Shown here: one piece after another, positions 23,191 to 34,419 of the stretch
Layout of the letters: each line of letters begins with the position of its first letter
How positions within the stretch are numbered: the stretch's first letter is position 1
NCBI RefSeq assembly: GCF_017591425.1
Contig: NW_024465885.1
Coordinates: 35,534,501 to 35,598,500, forward strand
From: Ochotona curzoniae
Lineage: Eukaryota; Chordata; Mammalia; Lagomorpha; Ochotonidae
Length of the DNA: 64,000 bases
Reading direction: 5' to 3'
Notes under the pieces: generated by a model
The model's database searches: none
What the model saw: the letters and a program-made list of their open reading frames with translations, nothing else
What the model was told of the DNA's origin: nothing
Translations under genes and position numbers: made by a program

Positions 23191-23699
23191 AAATCATTCT
23201 CTAATTTATAATTAGAGTGCTACAGTAGATAATACAATGATTGTGGTGAATTAAAATGAAAACATTGTGGGTAAATCATTTGACATAACTACAAGCTGCA
23301 ATATTTTAAATTTTATCTTAATATTTCTGAAATAATTCTATTTAACTAAAGAAAAAAAACAGAGTTTATAGGTTTCTGTTTAATATAAACTATTACAAAG
23401 CAGTATCCAAACACTGCAAGTTACTGCGTTCTATATAATATTATACCTGAATATTTGATAGCATATTCTACTTTTATAGGAATGATGAGACATATAGTAA
23501 GCCTTGTCAATATCAGGATCTTCAATCAGCACTTTTCCTTGGCAATGTAATATGTGATACACTGATTGTAAAATAGGCATTCAACAAATTCAATATAATT
23601 GTATCCACCCAAGTTAATAGAGAAACAAAACACAAATAAGCATCTGTAATAAATTTATCTACAACACAATGGCTAGAATTAGTTTAATACAATCAACTT
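23191..23699. other. unassigned AT-rich DNA
   Basis: Nothing recognised. Confidence 0.5.
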
Positions 23700-23990
23700 A
23701 CCATCAAAAGTGTTGGGACACCCTCATCCTGTATAAGAATTCCTGATTCTATTTTGTATTCCCACATTTTGTATTCAGTTTTATCCATATCATTTAATGA
23801 AAGATAGCTAGTTATAGCTGAACTATTTGAGCGCCTACAGACCACATGGGGAATCCAAATTGAGTTCCTATATTCTGGTATCAGTTGGACATAACCATGG
23901 CCAACACATAGGGAGTAACCCAGCAGGGATAATATTTCATTTAATCTCTGTCTTCCTACCTTGCAAAGAAAATGAAAGTAAACAGATCAC
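23700..23990 (+). mobile_element. older CSINE, with a replaced middle
   Basis: The head (TTGGGACACCCTCATCCTGT) and 3' half (GCGCCTACAGACCACATGGG, AATCCAAATTGAGTTCC, ATGGCCAACACATAGGGAG, TAACCCAGCAGGGATAATA, CTTGCAAAGAAAATG) follow the older CSINE order. About 80 bases between (23765-23830) do not match. A 72-codon frame across it is not a gene. Confidence 0.72.
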
Positions 23991-24464
23991 ACAAGATTCC
24001 TCTGACTCATTGGGTTCTCTTTCAGTCATTCAGGTTGTGAAGTAACCCACTGTGACTGTTTTGCTGGCAAAATTTACAAGTCTTAAACACATACACACTC
24101 ACATGGAAAATGGAACCTGTAATGAAGAAAGAATCTGAAATTATTAGATATGAGAAAGAAATAGGAAGACAGTGTTCTTATGGATTAAACTAAAAGGCAC
24201 AGTGTTTTGAATTTTATCATTTAACAGCAGCAATTGCTGTTTAGAAAAAAAAAAAATGGCCTTGCTTTATTTGCTATATGTGAAATCCAGATAAAGTTAT
24301 TTGGAGCCACAGAGTGAAATAATTGAGGAAAATACATATTCTCTTAACAAAGTTCATTAAGGAGTGAGTAAAATTTAAGGCCAAATTTGGGATCACTGGG
24401 GAGAGTTTACACTCTCAATATTCAAAGTTAGAGCATCCACGGCAGAGCTGGTCTATGGGTAGAG
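23991..24464. other. unassigned AT-rich DNA
   Basis: A12 run at 24246. No gene. The last part may extend the LINE-1 fragment upstream. Confidence 0.45.
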
Positions 24465-24745
24465 GAAGTCCATTGCTGTATCACCCAGCTCTCTCCCTTC
24501 TGTGAATACATCCAACGGAAATGAAATTTGCATATGAGAAAGGGGTCTGTAACATCATACACAGTAGCACAATCTACAATAAAAAAGACAGGGAAACAAC
24601 ACAGATTCCTATCAAAGGAGAAATGGATAAAGAAACTTTGTTGCATCCACTCTATGGATTAAAAGAATGAAATTCTACCATTTACTACCAAATGCTCCCA
24701 TTCGGTGAAATACGTCAATTCAAAACAAAACAAAACAAAACAATA
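24465..24745 (+). mobile_element. LINE-1 ORF2 C-terminal remnant
   Basis: ATACATCCAACGGAAATG, AAATTTGCATATGAGAAAG, CACAGTAGCACAATC, TGGATAAAGAAACTTTG and AATGAAATTCTACCATTTAC are the usual final ORF2 segments in order. Ends in a (CAAAA)n run at 24721-24744. Frames are broken. Confidence 0.85.
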
Positions 24746-24799
24746 TCATATGTTCTTTCCAATACAAAGCAACCTTCATACAAAATACAAGATCAATAG

Positions 24800-25045
24800 C
24801 CCTATCAATACTGTTTTTGCTACATCTCAGGGGTTTGATGTTTTTGTTTTTATTTTCATTTCTTCAAAAAAGTTAAGTTTTCTTTTTCTTCTTTTATTAA
24901 TTTTTTCAGTGTCTCATAGGTCACACAACCATCATTTTCTTCAATTTTTAATAACTTTTTCATTTATTTATCCACACATTGGTCATTCAACATCATGTTA
25001 TTTAAACTCATGCTGTTATAAATTTCTATTTTTTTCCTGTTAGTA
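24800..25045 (-). mobile_element. LINE-1 fragment, likely antisense
   Basis: GCTACATCTCAGGGGTTTG, TTTTATTTTCATTTCTTC, ACATTGGTCATTCAACATC and ATGTTATTTAAACTC match, in order, a common LINE-1 stretch as it usually appears antisense (TTGCTGCATCCCATAGG...CCCATTGGTTGTTCA). It lies between two sense LINE-1 pieces, so it is either an insertion or a rearrangement. Confidence 0.55.
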
Positions 25046-25079
25046 TTATTTTATGGCTTTTCATTTGGGGGTGTGTGTA

Positions 25080-25395
25080 AAGTAACTTTTTAATAGGGAC
25101 TCTAATATTCAGATGTGAAATACAATGCAGTATGCACCTCCACTACCCAATCAAAGATAGGCTCCCAATGAAACTCTGAAATATATCTTAATAGTAGTAT
25201 GCTGAACCCTACCATTGTTCATAACTGCATTGTCAGTATACACTTAAATAGCAGAATGATGATCTATGAGTGCTTGTGAAGGACTTGACTATTGTAATAT
25301 ATGGGGAAAATAAGATGTGGGGGCTTGGTAGAGCTGGGAGAAGGGAAATCTGAAACCCTATGAACTGTACCATAAAATAATAAAATAAATAAATG
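25080..25395 (+). mobile_element. LINE-1 3' UTR fragment
   Basis: Matches 59850-60115 in order: CTCC(C)AATGAAACT-TGAAATATA, AAATAGCAGAAT, TAATATATGGGG, then a G-rich tract. Ends ATAAAATAATAAAATAAATA as a poly(A)-like tail. Probably the 3' end of the element whose ORF2 tail is at 24465-24745. Confidence 0.7.
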
Positions 25396-27321
25396 TAAAA
25401 TAAGCAAGTAAAGACAATGATTTAGATAAAACTCATATCCAAAGCTTTTATACATTTAAAAGTTTTCCAATGCGTAGGCAAAACTCCATTACCTCCAGAA
25501 CTTCTGCTACAGTCATCATTCTTCTCCATTATCTTGTTTCTCAAATCGTCCTTACAAAGAGATTATGTCAGCTGCTTCCTGAGCCAGCTGCAGGCTATGC
25601 TTACTTCCAAATCCACACAATCTGGAAAAATAGTGTGCATTTTAATGTCAGGGTGACTATTTTATTCGCATTAGAGATTGTGTCTCTACTTACAAAGAAT
25701 TCAGATGATGAATCACATTGCATTTGCTGTTAAATGTCTACAACATGACATCTAACTCTTAAGAAGGAATTTGCTCTCCTGCTAGAACAGCATCTTTATT
25801 TCCATTTAATACTCACTTTTATTCAGGTGCTGTTTAACAAATAATAACTAACTTTACTCAATTATTGTTAAACCCATTTGTAATTCAATATATGATGGAA
25901 GTCAAATCATGCCTTGGTGGTAGGATTAGATACAATTAGTTGACTAGTTAAATTGAATCTAATTTTCTTTTCATATCTGCACTCTTTAACTGATTTTTAC
26001 ACTACATATTTTTGACCTTAGCTTTTTTTCTAAAAACTAGAAACTGTGTATTGCCATACTTTCCTGTTTACATTTCTGTTTAGTGTGTGTGTGTGTATGT
26101 GTGTCTATGGGTTCTGGTATTTTCCCATTTTTAGGAACAAGCAGGTTTGCAAAGAAACAAATGTTTCGAGACAACTTGACATTTTGTTTGCACAATGCTA
26201 TAAATGTAATGCTAGGTGGTAGTATTAAAAGAAAACATTCAATCTTTTAAAAAGTGGTTAGTACGAAGCATATGTTCCAATAAATCTAAAGGTCACAAAA
26301 TATGAGGTGACATTCAAAACTTATTATATTAAGAATATCATTTAAGAAACCAAACTCTTTTATAAATATTTTGTTGAAAATATTATAAAAGTCACCAAGC
26401 ACTTTATTTGAAAGTTCGGAGAAATGTTTATTATTTACTAACAATTTGTTGATTTTATCTATGTAATTCCCTATTCTTATAAAACCAGTATTCATGCTCA
26501 AAATGTCATTGTGACTACAATATTGATTTTCTATCAAAGATAGTAAGCAGGCTTTTACTAATACATTTAATAGTCCTTTTGACAGCCTTATCCTGCTCAA
26601 TCCTTTGCACTGTTTAATTCCACTCATTTTCTTTCTCATGATGGTGTTTTTTCTCTGGCTTTTATGATTCTCTGCAGTTATAATTTCATCTGTGCTTAAA
26701 CATTTTTGTTATAACTTTCAAATTTATTGTTTGTTAACGCCATTCATATTTTATGACATTTCTGAAAATATCTATTTTATGTATTATAAATTATTTTTGA
26801 TCCATAAAAGAGAAGGTATTTAGCTAGTGAAGCTTTATTTGTGTGTTGAAAATCTTCTGGTATACAAAGATCCCATGGAAGTTTCAAGAATTGCCTTAAT
26901 GAGGGAAATTGTTATAGGGGTTTTGTGAAGTTGTTAGACAATGACTTTGAGAAATTTTATGATGTTTAGGATTTGCATTCACAATCAAGGTGCTAAGCCA
27001 ACTGTAAGATTTTCTTAATATGCCCCCAAATATGGCAATAATACCAAATTGCAATTTGTTATTCTTATGTGTATTCCATTCTCCTTTTTTTGCTCTCTTG
27101 ATTTTCTTTCTGAATACAGCTTAAAATATTTTTTTTCTCCTCTTACCATTCTTAATGTCACAGCCAGGTGTTTTATCTTGAGTATATTTTTACCATTTGC
27201 ACTTGGAAAATTTTATAAGAGAGCTATAGGCTAACAATTATTTCACTGCAAAAAAGAGCGAGCAAATTAACAAGGAGTAACAGTGCCATAATTTCACTAT
27301 TTCATTTACATTCCTTGTTTT
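25396..27321. other. unassigned AT-rich DNA
   Basis: Almost 2 kb with no recognised element. A short (GT)n lies near 26082-26104. A 117-codon minus-strand frame (26286-26639) shows no domain and is likely chance. Confidence 0.5.
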
Positions 27322-27590
27322 AAAAAATATTAATTTACTTTTATTTGAAAGACAGAGTTACAGAGAAAAGGAAAAACAAAGAGGAATATCTTCCAACTAC
27401 TGGTTCACTCTTTAAACGGGCAAACACCTGGAGCAAAGTGGATCTGAAGCCAAGAGCTTCTTCTGGGTCTTCCTGGTGGTTCCAAGGACCCAAAGCCATG
27501 AGCCATCCCCCTGTGCTTTCCTAGGCTATAGATAGGGAGATACTCAGAAATGGGACAGCTGGGACTTGATTCAGGACACTCTAGCTTTTA
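27322..27590 (-). mobile_element. CSINE, near full length, diverged
   Basis: AATTTACTTTTATTTG, AAAGACAGAGTTACAGAG, TTCCAACTACTGGTTCACTC, GAAGCCAAGAGCTTCTTC, CCTAGGCTATAGATAGGGAG. The 5' end (right) is eroded after GGACTTGATTCAGGACA. Confidence 0.88.
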
Positions 27591-28231
27591 ACTTCTATAT
27601 GAAGCATATATTGCTTCCATTATAAAGTTATCAAATCAAATTTAGACCTATACGATAACTTTGAAGGAATCTGAGAGGACCTTAGGTATTTGAAAATTAA
27701 TTTGCTGGACAAAATTAAATTACAGGACACAAGAAATCAAATTTGAGATCTATCATAGTCACACAATGAATATTTGTGTTTATCTTTCCTATCAATTGAT
27801 AATATTAACACCACAACTCCAAGGTTAGTTGATTTTAATTGGAAGATCACGTCTTAATCCCCATGCAGTGAAACACCCAATGCAGTGTAACTCACCGAGG
27901 AGTAATTTCACTGTGACCTGTTGGCAATTATTGATTACACAAGAGTTGATCTAGAAAAAAAAAAAAAGTCAGCCAGCCTAATTTGGCAGAGCATGACAAT
28001 GAAATATCACAAAGACTTTGAAAAATATTTATTAAATTTGGAGTAAAGCATGAAATTCAGCAAGTATTTTTGTCCATGTATTAGAAACGAAAGTGTCGTT
28101 GAATGTATATTTCTTATTTGGTTGTTTTGTCAATGTTGAAAACATTCAAAATCCCAAAGGACTTTAAATAGACAAATTACAAATACTGCAAGTAAACTTT
28201 TCATACTTGGTTCTACAAATTTCTTTCTTTC
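27591..28231. other. unassigned AT-rich DNA
   Basis: A13 run near 27956. Nothing recognised. Confidence 0.5.
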
Positions 28232-28562
28232 TTTTTTTAAGATTTATTTATTTTTATTGGAAAGTCAGATATACAGAGAAGGGGAGAGACAGAGAAGATG
28301 ATCTTCTGTTGGATGATTCATTCCCCAAGTGAGCACACTGGCCAGAGGTGAGCCTATCTGAAGCCTATTGCCAGGAGATTCTTCTGTGTCTCTCATGAAA
28401 GAACAGGATTCCAAAGCTATGGGCCATCCTCAACTGCTTTCCCAGGGCCATAAGCAGAGAGCTGGATGGGAAGCAGGGCAGCCAGGATTAGAACCTGCTC
28501 CCATATGGGATCCTGGCACGTGCAAGGTGAGGATGTAACCGATAGGCTTCTGTGCCTAGCCC
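28232..28562 (-). mobile_element. CSINE, full length, intermediate age
   Basis: TTTTTTTAAGATTTATTTAT at the tail side; GGATGATTCATTCCCCAAG; a small insertion at GAAGCCTATTGCCAGG; CCCATATGGGATCCTGGCA; ends CTGTGCCTAGCCC. Confidence 0.93.
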
Positions 28563-28744
28563 TCTTTTGTTCATCAATATCCACACAAGTTATAATGTAT
28601 GGAACACACTTGATATAATTAAAAACCTCAGTTATTTTTGGTAATTTGAAAAATTGCAATATGAATCTTGTGTAAGATTTTGTGTCTTTGCATTTTGTAT
28701 AAAGATGTCTTGGAGGAGGGTTAAGACGCCAGACCACAGAAGGT

Positions 28745-30185
28745 TGGTGTAGTGGAGAATGCAAAGAGAGAGGGACAGAATGAAGCAGAAGAGAGAACAG
28801 GAAAAATGCCTTGTTCCTGGATGGGCAGAATAAATATCATCAAAACAGCCATACCACCAAAAACAATGCATACATTCAATGTGATTCCAAGAACGTACTT
28901 CACAGAGCTGGGAAAAATCACACAAAGGTTTCATCTGGAAACACAAAAGATTCATGAATAGCCAGAATCATGCTGAAGAACAAGAACCTAACAAGAGGGA
29001 TCACAACCCAGATCTCCAGATATATTATAGGCCAGTGGTGATCAAAATATCTGGTACTGGTAGAGAAACAGGGAGGCAGATCAATGGGGTAACATGGAAA
29101 ACCCAGAAGGAAACCCACACATGCACAACTACCTAATATTTGTCGAGAAAACAGAAGACAATCCAGGAAAAAGCAAGGTCTATTCAATTGATGCTGTTGG
29201 AATATCTGGCTAATAGCATGTAGAAATAAGAAGCAAGACCCTCATCTTTCATCATAGACAAAGATCAAATCTACATGGATTAAAGATCTAAACCTACACC
29301 CCGAGACCATCAAATTTGGACATACTCCGCAAGATATAGGCATGGGCAAAACTTTCTAGAAAAATAAAAAGCAATAAAAGGTAAAGGAATCAAAGCCAAA
29401 ATTAAGCATCAAGCTAATAACTTTTTGCACAGCCAAGGCAACAATCAACAAAAAAAAGAAACCAACAGAAGGGAGAAGTTCTTTGCACATTACAAAGAAG
29501 ACACAGGGCAAATTTTTAGAATATACAGAGTTTCAGAATAACTATAACATCAAAACTTACAAACCAGTCAAGAAAGGGGAAGAGGAATGGGCAGACACTT
29601 TACAAAGGAACAAATATAAGTGGCTAACAAACACATGAAAAATGCTCAAGCTCTCTGGCAATAAGGGAAGTTCAAACAAAAACAACCCTGAGGTTCCACC
29701 TAATGCCTGAAAGAATCACCCATATACAGAAAACTACCGACGACACCTGCTGGAGATCTTGTGAGAAAAGGGAACCCTACTCCACTGTTCGTGGGAATAC
29801 AGGCTAGTGCAGCCACTATAAAAGTCAGTATGAAAAACACTTAGGCAATTAAAAATTTACCTACCATATGACAGCAATACATCTTCTTGGAATATATACA
29901 AAAAAACTTGTTACACGACAAAGCAACATGCATCCCAATGTTTAAGCAGCACAAGCAACAATCACAGGAACATGAGAGCAACCTAAATGCCCATCAAAAG
30001 AAGACTGGATAAAGAAACTGTGGTTCATCTACACTATGGAACACTACTTCACCATTAAAAAAATGAAATATATTACTTTGTGGCCTAATGGGCCAAACTA
30101 GAGACCATTATGCTAAGGGAAATTAGCCAATCCCAAAAGGTCAGGTATCATGTTTGCTGTAATATAATATGATGTGATGTCAAAT
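28745..30185 (+). mobile_element. LINE-1 ORF2 3' half, dead
   Basis: Long ordered similarity to the C-terminal half of ORF2. Landmarks are TGGATGGGCAGAATAAATAT (28818), CATACATTCAATGTGATTCC, AGGCCAGTGGTGATCAAAAT, CAGATCAATGGGGTAACATG, TGGATTAAAGATCTAAACC, GGCATGGGCAAAACTTTC, TTTTTGCACAGCCAAGGCAA, AAACACATGAAAAATGCTCA and ACACTATGGAACACTACTTC. Frames are repeatedly broken by stops and indels. The longest surviving pieces are about 60-70 codons. No reverse transcriptase catalytic box is present, so the copy is 5' truncated. Confidence 0.93.
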
Positions 30186-30600
30186 CTAGAGATATCGTAT
30201 GTAAATATTACTGTACGTTACTCAATGTAGCTTCATATTTACTAATGTAGCAAGAGCTTGTGATGTAATTCATTCATCAACCATCCACAAGAGGTTGATT
30301 ATTTATAATCACCTGAGATTGTTAATGTTGCCTCTATCACTGTTATTGGTAGTTCCCATAAACAATAAAGACCTAATCCTCACTGTACCTATATTAGGGC
30401 ATCAGGATACAAGAATTAACCTGCAACGAAATGTTAGTCTCCTCTATGGCTGGCAGACACCCCAGTGGAAACATGCTGGACTTGGGAACATTCACAGTGG
30501 ACACACATTATGACCCTACAAGGGTGAACAGAGTGGAGGGGAGGGAATCTGGGGAAGTGGGAAGAGAGAGTCCACTGGAAAATCTCTTGGAATTATATTT
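30186..30600 (+). mobile_element. LINE-1 3' UTR following ORF2 remnant
   Basis: Continues directly from the ORF2 end. Contains GGCTGGCAGACACCCCAGTG and the purine tract GTGGAGGGGAGGGAATCTGG (about 30530), the usual G-rich feature near a LINE-1 3' end. No poly(A) tail is evident. Right boundary approximate. Confidence 0.65.
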
Positions 30601-31589
30601 TCCAGTTAACCTTAACTTCCCTGATTGTGGCAGTGAGCCAAGTATTTTCTGAGTATTATTTTTAAGTCATTAACAAAAGGTAACATTAAACTACTGGAAA
30701 ATATATGCACTTGTGATTCAGAAAGTGTAATATCGTGAATTTTTGTTTGTTTTATTTTTATTAAAAATGCTTATTTGGTATGCAGGTGTTTCCTAAATGT
30801 TGCTATCCTGCTTTTAATAAAAAAGTTATTTTTATACATCTTCTACTGTAAAACCTGTAAGAGCCATTTATTTGGTGACTTATAACTTCATTTTAATAAG
30901 TCTACATTTCTAATAAACGCAATACAGCTTAATAGCATCTCACATGTAAGCTTGCACAAGTGTTACCGAAATTTAAGGTGATCTAAAAATGGTTTGAAAG
31001 AACATAGACATTGTCAAATACTATTCACATGAAAACTGAACATTGTATATTCTCATGAAAGAAATATATTTAAAACTCAAGAAATCTGACTATTTAATTG
31101 AGATGTAGTTTACAAAATAAAATACCATTTCTCATTTCATTCAATGAAAATATTATCACAGAAATAATTATTATGTATGTAATATACTACTGAATAAATT
31201 AGATTTTCGACAGAATATTAAAATATGTTCAAGATTTTCCAAATGTAATGATAGGAAATAGCCCAAGTCATTTAAATGAATAGGTGCATAATTTACATTT
31301 GATGAAATCTAAACATTTTCAAATGTTAATTATATGCCAGAAAAATATAAATTATGCCTCATTATTCTATTTTAAATAACATTTTAATTGAATTGCATTA
31401 AAATAATATCAATTGGCTAACCAGGTGAGAGATGAACATCAAAACTAAGTGAGGGAATACTTATGTATGTTTTTGTATGTTCATAAATAGCAGTGAATAC
31501 AGTATCTACTGAATGAAAAATTACAAGATAAAAGCTGTTTACATCATATAGAATATTTTCAATAAGATGTTATTTTGTTTTAAAGACAG
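30601..31589. other. unassigned AT-rich DNA
   Basis: Very AT-rich; no element recognised. Confidence 0.5.
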
Positions 31590-31860
31590 CTGATTGTTCT
31601 ATTTCTACTGTCTGCATTTAGGCAATTTAAGACAGTGTTTTCTATCCTATTACATTTCTTGTCTCTGCCTAACGCTTTAGGAGACGCAGGTCTGCGGTCT
31701 TTGGAGGTGTGTGATCTCCAGGAGTAGCTTGAGGAACAATAGCAACATCTGCCAGTGTTTCTGCTGTGTGCAGCTGGAAGCTGTCTTCTCTGCCCTTGTG
31801 TCTGAGAGGGCATTCAAAACAGGCCTGTGGTGCTCTGAACAGCTGGTACTTTTGTCTGAA
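31590..31860. other. GC-richer island in an AT-rich stretch
   Basis: About 270 bases of balanced composition (31660-31830 highest) flanked on both sides by about 1 kb or more of repeat-poor AT-rich DNA. No repeat match by eye. A 77-codon minus-strand frame (31580-31813) has no recognisable domain. It could be conserved noncoding sequence or an unrecognised old repeat. Confidence 0.3.
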
Positions 31861-33624
31861 ACTATTTCAAAAGTTCAAACTCATTATTAGTGGGAAAAGC
31901 GGACCTTGATGTTCATCTGTGTAGAGACAAAAGACAATATACATACCTATGAATCAATTAATATTTAAAACAAACCAGACACATTTGTCTCTATGATCCC
32001 ATTTATATAGTACTATAACCAAATATAAACATTTCATTCAAATTATGCAGATTACCCCTATAATATTATCTAACGCATTATCTTTTGAGAAATTTATAAA
32101 TGTAGTTCCTCAGCTGTCCCTCTCTCTATTATCTCTACAGTTTAAATAAATACAATATATCTTTAGAACAAATTGTCTTTCCTTAAAACACAAAAGTTGT
32201 ATTGTTATGACTTTATAAAAAAAGCTCATGCATTAGCTTATATTTGTCATGCTTGTTTTATAATATCCTGAGTATTATTTTGTTTTGTTTTTAGTAATTT
32301 TATATCCAAATGAGCATGGGGATTGTCAACACTATTTATGCATGTGTTTGTTTTTGTAAATTATTTACATAAACACATTTCACAGATTTCACAAATCAAA
32401 TTTAGGAGTATAGTGATATTTCTCACCTTGATAACCTGACTTTTCAATTAAGATATTTATTTAATAGGAAAAAGAATATTTCATAATGTTGGAATTAGCA
32501 ATATCATGTGTTTTTTATCCAGATTTCTATATCTGCCTGATACAATCTTGATATGGTAGACTCTCTCATGGGGACCAGAAAAAGCAGTGTGACTTAGAAT
32601 TTGTTGCTCATCAGTAAAGAGTAATTTGTGTACATCTTATTTAAATACAGCATGAAACAGAATAAAGTGCTTTATTAATCACATATTGGAAAAGTAAATC
32701 CACATAAATTAAATCACAGGCAGCGGAAATATAATTTTCACACCTGATAGCAAGGCATCATCATTTTCTCAATGAAGTGGATTAGCAAGAGAAAGAAACT
32801 TTCATAAAATCTGCCAAAGAATAAAATGAGCAAAAGAGTTACTACTAAAATTATTTGCGTAATTACTACAAAATGGAATATTTGCACACACACAAATATA
32901 AAAACCAGAGTGAGAAACAGATTTCATTTTAATAATACTTACTCTTACATATGTACTGATTCTCCACGATTAATCCAACAACCTCAATACCGAAACTGAA
33001 ATAAGAATCAGACACATAATTTTCAACTTGAAATTAAAAGTAGATTTAAAAATTGGAAATAAGAATTTTCATTTGAAAATGCTAGCCATCAGTTGAAATA
33101 CATATTATCTTTAGATATATTCAAGTTCTCACTATTTTTAAGTAAACATAAATTTGCTAGGAGTTTGATCAGAACAATAAAACTTATACAAGAAGCAGGG
33201 GCCAATTGTTTCTGTAAAATGCAAAAAGTGGCTAATCTATTGACATTTTGTTAAATAAATGCAATCATAATAATGCAATCGATGAATGCTTCATTTTTGT
33301 AACAATAAACAACAGAAATCTTACATAAATTGAGGCTTATCAATTGCAGGCCGTGTTGTTGCCACCTCAACCAAAATTTAGTGTAGTTCTGTAATCATAG
33401 AATGTTACCATAGGTGCTTTCCAGTCAATTCCCCAACAGCAAGCAATCTCATCACACATTTCTCCAAAATTTATAATCTTAAATATAAACATAATCCATT
33501 ATGTATTTTGGTTGTATCTCACGTTTTCTTTCATTATTCACTGTCATTCCACCATGTTATTATTCATTCTAGTTAAAAACTACTGCTGAATTGATTGATT
33601 TGAAATTCACTGTTAGAAAAATAA
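31861..33624. other. unassigned AT-rich DNA
   Basis: Longest nearly repeat-free stretch together with 30.6-31.6 kb. No gene, RNA or element recognised. Confidence 0.5.
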
Positions 33625-33690
33625 AACAGAGGTTTTATGTCTGCTAGTTCATTTCCCAGATGGCCCCAATGTTTAGAACTATGCTACAAA
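33625..33690 (-). mobile_element. CSINE middle fragment
   Basis: GTCTGCTAGTTCATTTCCC, AGATGGCCCCAATG and TTTAGAACT match the minus-strand order of the CSINE centre (TTCACTCCCCA...GGCCACAATGG). Flanking parts of the element are missing. Confidence 0.55.
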
Positions 33691-34081
33691 AATGGCACAT
33701 ATTTGTTCTACTTTTATTGCTATTCTTTTATACACATTTAAAAAATGTTTTTCCATTCAGCAAGTAAGGGCATTTAAATTCTTTAAGTTTTCCTTTAGGT
33801 AAGCTCTTATATCATTTTGTTACTTTTCACAAAACAAGTATGTTTGGAAGGCAATTATATGTAAATCACTTTTGTAAACCTTTCAAAATATCTCCTGGCT
33901 ATGCATGTGACATGCTTTTTTCCCCATCATGGACATAGAGTTTTAAATATATTACATAATTTGTTTCTGCTTTTATTCTACCATGTTCATTTCCATGGGT
34001 TTTCTAAGAGATTATTTTACTATCAATACAGTTTTCAAAATATTCTCAGCTGCATCAATTGGTCAATACCCGGCCATTATG
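33691..34081. other. unassigned AT-rich DNA
   Basis: Nothing recognised before the LTR. Confidence 0.5.
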
Positions 34082-34419
34082 TGCTGTGGTTTGCAGGTTT
34101 CCGACTCTAAAACCCCTGTTGAAATGTGATTGCCTCTGTCACAATGCAGACAGGAGCCTTCAGAGTTAATTAAGTCAAGAGGACTCTAGTGTCATGGGTG
34201 ATGCAATTGATGCCATCATACGAGTGAGCTGGTCTTCCTTGCACTCTCTTGCTTTACTGCATTCTAGCATTTTATGCTACCTCAAGGAGGCCTTGATTAG
34301 GATCTGAGTCTGAATCTGTGACACCTCAACCTCTAGAACTGTAATTGAGTCAATCACATTTTAAATATCCCAGTTTGTGCCGTTCTACTGTGACTATACC
34401 AAACGCACCAACCAAGACA
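34082..34419 (+). mobile_element. ERVL-MaLR LTR (MST/MLT1 type)
   Basis: Starts TGCTGTGGTTTGCAGGTTTC, runs through AAACCCCTGTTGAAATGTGA, GTCATGGGTGATGCA and TGAGCTGGTCTTCC, and ends TACCAAACGCACCAACCAAG-ACA. These correspond to the MaLR start (TGTTATGGTTTGGATGTTTG), the TTGAAATTTGA block and the terminal GACTAAGACA. The ends fit the TG...CA rule. Confidence 0.8.

Noticed and set aside
26286..26639. 117-codon minus-strand frame
   Set aside because: AT-rich, no domain, no promoter or splice context; such lengths are expected by chance in this much AT-rich DNA.
28632..29187. Minus-strand frames of 66-115 codons
   Set aside because: They are antisense to a clear LINE-1 ORF2 remnant (one begins in the neighbouring SINE).
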